DNA of 37,031 bases from Bacteroidaceae bacterium. GTDB taxonomy: Bacteria; Bacteroidota; Bacteroidia; Bacteroidales; Bacteroidaceae. The notes under the pieces are model-generated. The model was not told the DNA's origin. It did no database searches and saw nothing but the letters and a program-made list of their open reading frames with translations. A program made the position numbers and the translations under genes. Position 1 is the stretch's first letter; the number at the start of each line of letters is the position of its first letter. Of the stretch, positions 32,640 through 37,031 are shown in pieces. Location: the NCBI GenBank assembly GCA_017471185.1, contig JAFUVZ010000052.1:1-37031 (forward strand), given 5' to 3'.

Positions 32640-35036
32640 ATGATTATGAACAACGAACTAAAAGTGTCCATTTTCGCCAACTTGCAAAGTGTAAAAAGCA
32701 AGGAGGTCAGTCTTGACGAGGTGATACGCATGACCAGGCATGACGAGATCATCCGCCAGAAGACGGAAGGCTACAGGCAGATGGCCCAGGTCATCAGCCG
32801 TGAGGAAGCCAACAGACGCGTCAAGGTAGAGCGTATGGAGGCGTTCTCCGTAGGCGTGGTCTTCAACGGTTCAGGCAAGCAGCCGGAACATGTCGTCAGG
32901 TTCACTGGCCTTGCCATGTTTGATATTGACCATGTTTCTACATTGAACATTAAACATGGAACATTGAACATGGCCAATGCGGATGAACGGATGAAATATG
33001 TCCGAAACCTGATCATCAATGACCCTCATACCATGGTATGCTATAAAACCATCAGTAATGATGGTTACAGGGGCATTTACCGCTACAATCGCCTTTCTGA
33101 CACTGTTGACGGCATTCAGCCTTCAACGGTCAACGGGACCTCCTGGAAAGCGGCGTTCCTCTGTGGCAACGAGTACTACAAAAAGCTAACCGGTTGCGAC
33201 TACGATCCGGCTTGCAGCGACTACGGCAGGCTGTCAGGCATGGCGCATGACGAGGATGTGTATTACAATCCCGATGCGGAGCCGTTCGTCATCACCGACG
33301 ACATGATCTTGGCGGCCAACTTCGCTGAAAGCTGTGAGTCTGGCAAGCCCCGTAAGGTGTTCGATGCCGGAACCCAGCAGGCCACCATCGAAGAAGCCTG
33401 GTCCAAAGTCAGTAAGATATTAGCCAGACGGAACATGGAGTACCAGCCCCATCACCGGCATGACTACATCCTGCACGCCTGCTACCTCTTCAACCGCTTC
33501 GGTGTGCCGGAAGACGACCTGCGCACCTGGGCGGAAGGACAGTGGAGCGATTTCGATTCCCGTGAGCGGGAAGCCATCATCACCCACTGCTACAACAAAG
33601 GCCAGGACGAACACGGAACCTGGCGCGTCAGTCGCGACAGCAGGAAGAAGCCGCAAGAGAACTCTATGATTACCATAGCGGAAATCCGCCAGTGGCTCAC
33701 AGACCACGTCGAGCTAATCTATAATGTCGTCACTGACCAGACAATGGTCAGGAACATTGAACATTACCATGCGGACAATGCTGCAGCCCCCTCAGCTCTC
33801 CCCCTTAGAAAGGGGGAGTACGGCAAAGCCGGGAGGGGGTATGATACCGGTCAATGCTCAATGGTCAATGTTCAATGGTCAGTCGTTGACGACCGCATTC
33901 TCGCCTCATTGCGTTCCCAGATGGCGGTGGATACCGGCAAAAGGGTGCTGAAAAGCGACGTATATGATGTCATCAAGAGCGACTTCGCTCCGTTAGTGCA
34001 TCCCGTCAGAGACTATATCAATGCCTTGCCACCCTGGGATGGCAAAGATCGGGTTTCAGAGTTGATATCACACATCCGCGCCGAAGCGTCAGTGCCGGGG
34101 CAGACGGATGAGGAAGCGCAGGAAGACCTGCGGTGGGCGTTCCACAAGTGGCACTGCGCCACGGTAGGCTGCTGGCTTGACGACCATGTGACCAACCACC
34201 AGGTGTTCACCGTCATCGGCAAGCAGGGCATCTACAAGACCACCTTCTTCCGTTTCCTCCTGCCCCCTGAGCTGCGGGCCTACTTCTGGGAGAACGCCCA
34301 CAACACCTTCACCACGAAGGATGACAGGCTGGCCTTGGCTGAGAACTGCCTCGTGGATATCGAGGAAGTGGAAGCCACCGGGCAAAAGGAACTGTCAGAG
34401 CTTAAGTCTTTGATTACCACCGACACCATCAAGGAGCGAAGGCCCTACGCCCGCTTCCGGGAAGCCAAGCGTCGCCTGGCATCCCTCTGCGCCACTGGCA
34501 ACCAGCAGCGTTTCCTGACCGACGAGACAGGTAACCGCAGGTGGCTCTGCTTCAAGGTGAGCCACATTGACGATCCCCGCACGTGGAATATTGATTATCA
34601 GCAGCTGTACGCACAGCTCCGTGACGAGTTCCGCAGCGGATTCCGCTACTGGTTCAACACAGAAGACGAGCAGCGTGTGGAGCGGCTCAACCAGCCCTTC
34701 CGTGTGGAGAGCGACGAGGAGCAGCTCATCAGCATGAGGCTCCGTAAGCCCCAGGAGGGGGAGACTGCCAGACTCATGAACGCGGCCATGGTCTGCCAGC
34801 TGCTCAACGGAGGACATGTGGGCTATCCCCTGTCCTCACGCAAGGTTAGCGTGGCGATGGTCAGGCTCGGCTTTGAGGTCACGCACACCCGTAAAGGCAA
34901 TTTCTTCAAGGTCATCGAGATACCGTTTGACCAGGTGCAGTCGCATCTCTCGGCAGAGGCTTACGATTACGCCCATGAGGATACACACGGTTCCAGTGAG
35001 CCGGAGCAGCCTGCAGAGCCGAAACTGCCGTTTTAA
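32640..35036 (+). CDS. VirE/VapE-family primase-helicase
   Basis: A 798-residue replication-type protein. The N-terminal half resembles BT4734/VirE-N primase-like domains: MFDIDHV with D95 and D97, SNDGYRGIYRY near 138-148, and the CSDYGRLSGMAHDEDVYYNP block near 190-210. The C-terminal half is a VapE-type SF3-like ATPase, with Walker A GKQGIYKTT at about 527-535, Walker B NCLVDIEEVE near 570, and LASLCATGNQQRFLTDETGN near 615-635 with an arginine at NRRWLCF. Residues 100-111 and about 368-415 are encoded by heptamer arrays and a GC-rich hairpin element, all kept in frame. It leads the cassette that ends in the amidase. Confidence 0.88.
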   Translation: MIMNNELKVSIFANLQSVKSKEVSLDEVIRMTRHDEIIRQKTEGYRQMAQVISREEANRRVKVERMEAFSVGVVFNGSGKQPEHVVRFTGLAMFDIDHVSTLNIKHGTLNMANADERMKYVRNLIINDPHTMVCYKTISNDGYRGIYRYNRLSDTVDGIQPSTVNGTSWKAAFLCGNEYYKKLTGCDYDPACSDYGRLSGMAHDEDVYYNPDAEPFVITDDMILAANFAESCESGKPRKVFDAGTQQATIEEAWSKVSKILARRNMEYQPHHRHDYILHACYLFNRFGVPEDDLRTWAEGQWSDFDSREREAIITHCYNKGQDEHGTWRVSRDSRKKPQENSMITIAEIRQWLTDHVELIYNVVTDQTMVRNIEHYHADNAAAPSALPLRKGEYGKAGRGYDTGQCSMVNVQWSVVDDRILASLRSQMAVDTGKRVLKSDVYDVIKSDFAPLVHPVRDYINALPPWDGKDRVSELISHIRAEASVPGQTDEEAQEDLRWAFHKWHCATVGCWLDDHVTNHQVFTVIGKQGIYKTTFFRFLLPPELRAYFWENAHNTFTTKDDRLALAENCLVDIEEVEATGQKELSELKSLITTDTIKERRPYARFREAKRRLASLCATGNQQRFLTDETGNRRWLCFKVSHIDDPRTWNIDYQQLYAQLRDEFRSGFRYWFNTEDEQRVERLNQPFRVESDEEQLISMRLRKPQEGETARLMNAAMVCQLLNGGHVGYPLSSRKVSVAMVRLGFEVTHTRKGNFFKVIEIPFDQVQSHLSAEAYDYAHEDTHGSSEPEQPAEPKLPF
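32942..32969 (+). repeat. Heptamer array H2 inside VirE
   Basis: Four 7-bp units: ATTGAAC, ATTAAAC, ATGGAAC, ATTGAAC. It encodes TLNIKHGTLN directly behind the DxD motif. The ATGGAAC unit replaces what would be an in-frame TGA. Confidence 0.85.
33741..33884 (+). repeat. Composite insert in VirE: heptamers, hairpin element, inverted heptamers
   Basis: On the left is a degenerate forward heptamer segment with one exact ATTGAAC at 33756-33762. In the middle is the 53-bp hairpin element. On the right are five reverse-oriented units at 33850-33884 (GTCAATG, CTCAATG, GTCAATG, TTCAATG, GTCAGTC). The heptamers on the two sides are inverted relative to each other. The whole block stays in frame and codes about 48 residues between the two VirE domains. 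Confidence 0.75.
33787..33839 (+). repeat. 53-bp GC-rich three-stem element (REP-like)
   Basis: An outer 7-bp stem (CCCCCTC 33787-33793 with GAGGGGG 33833-33839) encloses a 9-bp hairpin (33798-33806 with 33810-33818, loop AGA) and a 4-bp hairpin CGGC-AAA-GCCG (33821-33831). This folds as a three-way junction. It resembles GC-rich palindromic repeats found between genes in many Bacteroidetes. Confidence 0.7.
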
Positions 35037-35044
35037 CATCAAGC

Positions 35045-35164
35045 GTGAAGCGGTGAAGCTCGTGTACGCGACTTTACCTATATATTTACATTTACTATTT
35101 CTTTCTTTTCTCTAAATGTAAATGTCATATATGAAAGTTAATATAAGTAACTTCACCGCTTCAC
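35045..35164 (+). repeat. Nested inverted repeats after VirE
   Basis: The perfect 14-bp arms GTGAAGCGGTGAAG (35045-35058) and CTTCACCGCTTCAC (35151-35164) enclose a second pair, TTTACATTTA (35085-35094) and TAAATGTAAA (35113-35122). The structure begins 8 bp after the VirE stop. No T-run follows, so it is not a standard terminator. Confidence 0.7.
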
Positions 35165-35197
35165 ATCCCAAGGCCCGGGTATATGACATCCCGCGGA

Positions 35198-35278
35198 AAA
35201 GTCATAGACTTACGGATGGAAAGTCATAGGCTTACGGTCTGGAAACATAGTGTTTAACAACCCAAAACATAGCGTTTA
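35198..35278 (+). repeat. Four iteron-like repeats at 22-23 bp spacing
   Basis: AAAGTCATAGACTTACGG (35198-35215), AAAGTCATAGGCTTACGG (35220-35237), AAACATAGTGTTTA (35243-35256) and AAACATAGCGTTTA (35265-35278) begin 22, 23 and 22 bp apart, about two helical turns. The units form two pairs sharing AAA-x-CATAG. The last ends on the A of the DUF4248-like start codon. Confidence 0.75.
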
Positions 35279-35460
35279 TGAAAGCAATGTCTAAGCAGCG
35301 TCTCGCAGGATATGCGGGTGTGAGCGTCAAGACGCTCATGAGCTGGTGCAAGCCCTATATGGCGGAGCTACGGAAGATGGGACTCAAGCCCAACGCCAAG
35401 GTCATTCCGCCGCACATCGTCAAGTACATCGCCGACAAGTTCACCATCATTTTCGACTGA
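35278..35460 (+). CDS. Small DUF4248-like protein
   Basis: A 60-residue basic protein (MKAMSKQRLAGYAGVSVKTL start). The segment KQRLAGYAGVSVKTLMSWCK resembles a helix-turn-helix, and PPHIVKYIADKF closes it. Small proteins of this kind (DUF4248 in my reading) are regularly found after VirE and before the HU-like gene at Bacteroidales polysaccharide loci. Iteron-like repeats lead right up to its start codon, which suggests it binds its own promoter; that is inference. Family membership is from memory of the context, not from a search. Confidence 0.65.
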   Translation: MKAMSKQRLAGYAGVSVKTLMSWCKPYMAELRKMGLKPNAKVIPPHIVKYIADKFTIIFD

Positions 35461-35539
35461 GAAAAGCAACTTATCAGGCGGAAAGTGAATAATACGGCGG
35501 AAACGGAAGCAAGCCGAAAGTGCCCCATCGCCCGTGTCG

Positions 35540-35547
35540 TATCTTTG
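35540..35547 (+). promoter_or_regulatory. -7 box (TATCTTTG) for the HU-like gene
   Basis: A perfect TAnnTTTG box 86 bp before the HU-like ATG. There is no TTTG at 19-20 bp upstream. It would give a leader of about 80 nt. Confidence 0.55.
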
Positions 35548-35632
35548 CATCGTCATTGAGACACAATGGCGGGATTCTGGTCAAGCGCGCGGCAAGGGTC
35601 CGGAGTTATTAACTTTTTAAACTTTCAGTATT

Positions 35633-36199
35633 ATGATCCGTTACATTCTCAAGAAGTGCAACAACATCAAGCAGGCCATCTTCGGCAAGGTGTTCGCCTA
35701 CCCGGTCATCGAGGAGACCGTTGACGAGGACGCTCTGGCAGAGCACATGGCAAGTCACAACACCCCGTTCTCCAAGGGAGCCATTAAGGGTATGCTCACC
35801 GATATGGTGCAGTGCATCCATGAGCTGCTGCTCGAGGGCAAGAACGTCAAGCTGAACAACCTCGCCATCTTCTCCATCGGCATCAAGAACGCCAAGGGAG
35901 GCGCTGACTCAGAGGACGACTTCTCCGTTCAGAAGAACATCCAGGGTGTCAAGCTCCGTGCACGTGCCACAGGCATCATGCTGGCCAAGGGCCTCGGTCT
36001 GACCGCCTCGCTGAAGAAGGCCGTTGCCCTGACCGGACTGACTGGCACATCAGCCTCTGGCAGTGGCAGCCCAACCGGCACAGGCACTGGTTCTAACACC
36101 GGCTCAAACACCGGCTCAGGCTCTAACACAGGCTCAGGCTCCGACACTGGTGGCTCAACACCAGGCGGTAACACCGGCGGCGATGACCTGAATGTCTAA
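35633..36199 (+). CDS. HU-like DNA-binding protein with Gly/Ser/Thr tail
   Basis: A 188-residue protein. Residues 1-130 look like the HU-related family common at Bacteroidales capsule loci: MIRYILKKCNNIKQAIFGKV, then the FSKGAIKGMLTDMVQCIHEL helix pair and the GKNVKLNNLAIFSIGIKNAK strand region. Residues 138-184 are a low-complexity tail of Gly, Ser, Thr and Asn (units such as GSNTGSNTGSGS). It should bind DNA as a dimer; the tail is probably disordered. It follows the DUF4248-like gene by 172 bp and has its own promoter box. Confidence 0.82.
   Translation: MIRYILKKCNNIKQAIFGKVFAYPVIEETVDEDALAEHMASHNTPFSKGAIKGMLTDMVQCIHELLLEGKNVKLNNLAIFSIGIKNAKGGADSEDDFSVQKNIQGVKLRARATGIMLAKGLGLTASLKKAVALTGLTGTSASGSGSPTGTGTGSNTGSNTGSGSNTGSGSDTGGSTPGGNTGGDDLNV
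36052..36184 (+). repeat. In-frame short repeats coding the Gly/Ser/Thr tail
   Basis: Units of 12-18 bp built from GGCTCA, GGCTCT and AACACCGGC repeat with small changes at the end of the HU-like gene. Length change in multiples of three is likely between strains. Confidence 0.7.
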
Positions 36200-36211
36200 T
36201 TGACAATTGAC
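36198..36211 (+). repeat. Heptamer pair H5 (AATTGAC twice)
   Basis: Two exact AATTGAC units. The first overlaps the HU-like stop codon (TAA, 36197-36199). Confidence 0.55.
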
Positions 36212-36235
36212 TTCGTCCTATTTCGTAACGACTCG

Positions 36236-36262
36236 GCAAAGTTCAAGCATGCTTGACTTTGC
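36236..36262. repeat. Palindromic hairpin
   Basis: GCAAAGTTCAAGC and GCTTGACTTTGC are complementary with one bulged T, centred on the palindrome CAAGCATGCTTG. It sits in the 194-bp gap between the HU-like and smalltalk genes, without a T-run. Confidence 0.6.
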
Positions 36263-36307
36263 GCTCGATGCTCCGAAATGTGACGATTGCCATCCGGAGG
36301 TGAAGTA

Positions 36308-36378
36308 GAGACGGGGCTTGCCCCGTCTCCCTCAAAAACCAATCATAATTAACCTTGATGCGGAGCTTGCTCCGCATC
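36308..36378 (+). repeat. Twin 9-bp hairpins with CTTG loops
   Basis: GAGACGGGG-CTTG-CCCCGTCTC (36308-36329) and GATGCGGAG-CTTG-CTCCGCATC (36357-36378) share the same 9-4-9 layout and the same G(CTTG)C loop, but have different stems. The second ends 15 bp before the smalltalk ATG. Confidence 0.8.
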
Positions 36379-36393
36379 ACAAATCAAATCAAT

Positions 36394-36501
36394 ATGTTTA
36401 AGAAAATCAAAGTAAACTGGGGCGTTGTCGTCAACGCCGTATTAACATGCGTAACCACGGTGATCAGTGCGATAACCCTCCACTCCTGCGTGATTCATTG
36501 A
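36394..36501 (+). CDS. Smalltalk-type small membrane peptide
   Basis: A 35-residue peptide (MFKKIKVNWGVVVNAVLTCV, then TTVISAITLHSCVIH). A basic start, a tryptophan and one hydrophobic helix ending in a conserved-looking SC match the small 'smalltalk' family that lies between the HU-like and amidase genes in Bacteroidales. It is probably a membrane peptide; a cysteine near the end could suggest membrane attachment, but no lipobox at the N-terminal side is present. Its TGA stop codon lies inside the first ATTGAAC unit of the following array. No function is known to me; a holin-like role with the amidase is inference. Confidence 0.75.
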   Translation: MFKKIKVNWGVVVNAVLTCVTTVISAITLHSCVIH

Positions 36502-36538
36502 ACATTGAACGTTGAACATTGAACGTTGAACATTAACT
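36497..36538 (+). repeat. Heptamer array H6 (ATTGAAC/GTTGAAC)
   Basis: Five exact-length units, ATTGAAC at positions 1, 2 and 4 and GTTGAAC at 3 and 5, then a sixth degenerate unit ATTAACT. It begins in the last codons of the smalltalk gene. Confidence 0.85.
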
Positions 36539-36541
36539 GAG

Positions 36542-36576
36542 TTCATTATTCATTACTCATTATTCATTATTCATTA
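36542..36576 (+). repeat. Heptamer array H7 (TTCATTA)
   Basis: Five units, four TTCATTA and one CTCATTA, three bases after array H6. It ends 5 bp before the amidase ATG and so fills the whole leader region of that gene. Confidence 0.85.
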
Positions 36577-36581
36577 AACAA

Positions 36582-36998
36582 ATGCGAAGCATAGCATTCA
36601 TCATATTGCACTGCAGTGCCACCCGTTGCGACCAGAGCTACAGCTTTGAAGCCTGCAAGCGTGATCATCTGAAGCGAGGTTTTACAGACATCGGCTACCA
36701 CTGGTACATTGAATGCGACGGCACCGTCCATGAAGGTCGCAAGGAAGAGCTTGTAGGAGCTCACTGCAAGGAGCGCAACAAGCACTCCATCGGAGTATGC
36801 TACGAGGGAGGCTTAAACGAGAACGGCCAGTTCGCCGACACCCGCACGGAAGCCCAGAAGGACTCCCTGCTCGACCTCCTTATCCAGCTGCATCAGCGAT
36901 ATCCCGAAGCAGTGATCACGGGGCACAATGAGTTCAATCCTCACAAAGCCTGCCCATGCTTCGATGCCGAGGAATACCGGGCTATATTCTCAATTTGA
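36582..36998 (+). CDS. N-acetylmuramoyl-L-alanine amidase (Amidase_2, T7-lysozyme-like)
   Basis: A 138-residue amidase that cleaves the bond between muramic acid and the stem peptide of peptidoglycan. The zinc ligands are probably H10 (ILHCSAT), H115 (GHNEF) and C124 (KACPCF); Y39 (IGYHW) and K122 fit the catalytic pair of T7 lysozyme. HSIGVCYEGGLNENGQ near 68-83 is also typical. The length is near that of phage endolysins. No signal peptide is seen, so export would need help, for example from the small membrane peptide encoded just upstream. It closes the cassette. Confidence 0.93.
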   Translation: MRSIAFIILHCSATRCDQSYSFEACKRDHLKRGFTDIGYHWYIECDGTVHEGRKEELVGAHCKERNKHSIGVCYEGGLNENGQFADTRTEAQKDSLLDLLIQLHQRYPEAVITGHNEFNPHKACPCFDAEEYRAIFSI

Positions 36999-37002
36999 GA
37001 AC

Positions 37003-37031
37003 ATTATCCATTATTAATTATTAATTATTAA
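37003..37031 (+). repeat. Heptamer array H8 (ATTATTA), reaching the window edge
   Basis: ATTATCC followed by three exact ATTATTA units, starting 4 bp after the amidase stop codon. It may continue past the edge. Confidence 0.75.

Noticed and set aside
36308-36378. Intrinsic terminators
   Set aside because: The stems are strong, but neither hairpin is followed by a T-run.
36497-36576. CRISPR array
   Set aside because: The units are 7 bp with no spacers and there are no cas genes in the window.
1-37031. tRNA, rRNA, insertion sequence or integrase genes
   Set aside because: No cloverleaf with a CCA end, rRNA stretch, transposase or integrase motif was recognised by eye. A covariance or profile search would be needed to exclude short ones.

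Overview
The window looks like a chromosomal segment of a Bacteroidales bacterium, most likely Prevotella/Segatella-like; the genus is inference. The grounds are promoters of the Bacteroidetes type (TTTG or TTGC, 19 bases, then TAnnTTTG), a bat (Bacteroides aerotolerance) operon, an Rnf operon headed by an RseC-like gene, a DUF4295-like protein beside L28/L33, HU-plus-LysM proteins, and a VirE / DUF4248-like / HU-like / 'smalltalk' / amidase cassette next to polysaccharide genes.

Layout. (1) 1-3462, minus strand: a large single-chain restriction-modification enzyme running off the left edge, preceded by a DinD-like protein cut to about half length. (2) 3808-9515, plus strand, housekeeping: YgjP-like metalloprotease, PncC/CinA amidase, L28, L33, DUF4295, FtsY, RimO, a small HU protein and a membrane-spanning HU-LysM protein. 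(3) 9563-17880, plus: MoxR, DUF58, a membrane protein without a name, then BatA to BatE. (4) 17990-18640: a small HTH protein and a strong candidate small RNA. (5) 18641-24756, minus: rseC-like, rnfB, C, D, G, E, A. (6) 24880-26352, minus: a predicted outer-membrane barrel protein. (7) 26537-29445, plus: YidC and a metallophosphoesterase. (8) 29504-31963, minus: sugar aminotransferase, initiating sugar-phosphate transferase and acetyltransferase, i.e. part of a surface-glycan locus. (9) 32073-37031: a decayed sugar-transferase end, a small HTH gene, and then on plus VirE primase-helicase, DUF4248-like protein, HU-like protein, a 35-residue smalltalk peptide and an N-acetylmuramoyl-L-alanine amidase.

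The core (3.8-29.4 kb) is ordinary but compact. The two ends are accessory. The most unusual signal lies in the right 8 kb: short tandem arrays with a strict 7-bp unit (ATTGAAC, AATTGAC, TTCATTA, ATTATTA families) sit in gaps between genes and also inside two protein-coding genes. In the two sense-oriented coding arrays a unit is changed to ATGGAAC exactly where a perfect array would place a TGA stop. One gene (VirE) also carries a 53-bp GC-rich three-hairpin element in frame, flanked by heptamers in opposite orientations.

How the genes fit together: the bat proteins form a predicted MoxR/VWA/TPR envelope complex. Rnf couples ferredoxin oxidation to NAD reduction and an ion gradient, with an unusually long RnfB. 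YidC and FtsY serve membrane-protein insertion. The right-end cassette pairs a primase-helicase and DNA-binding proteins with a small membrane peptide and a cell-wall amidase, which resembles a domesticated phage-like module beside a glycan locus; that reading is inference.
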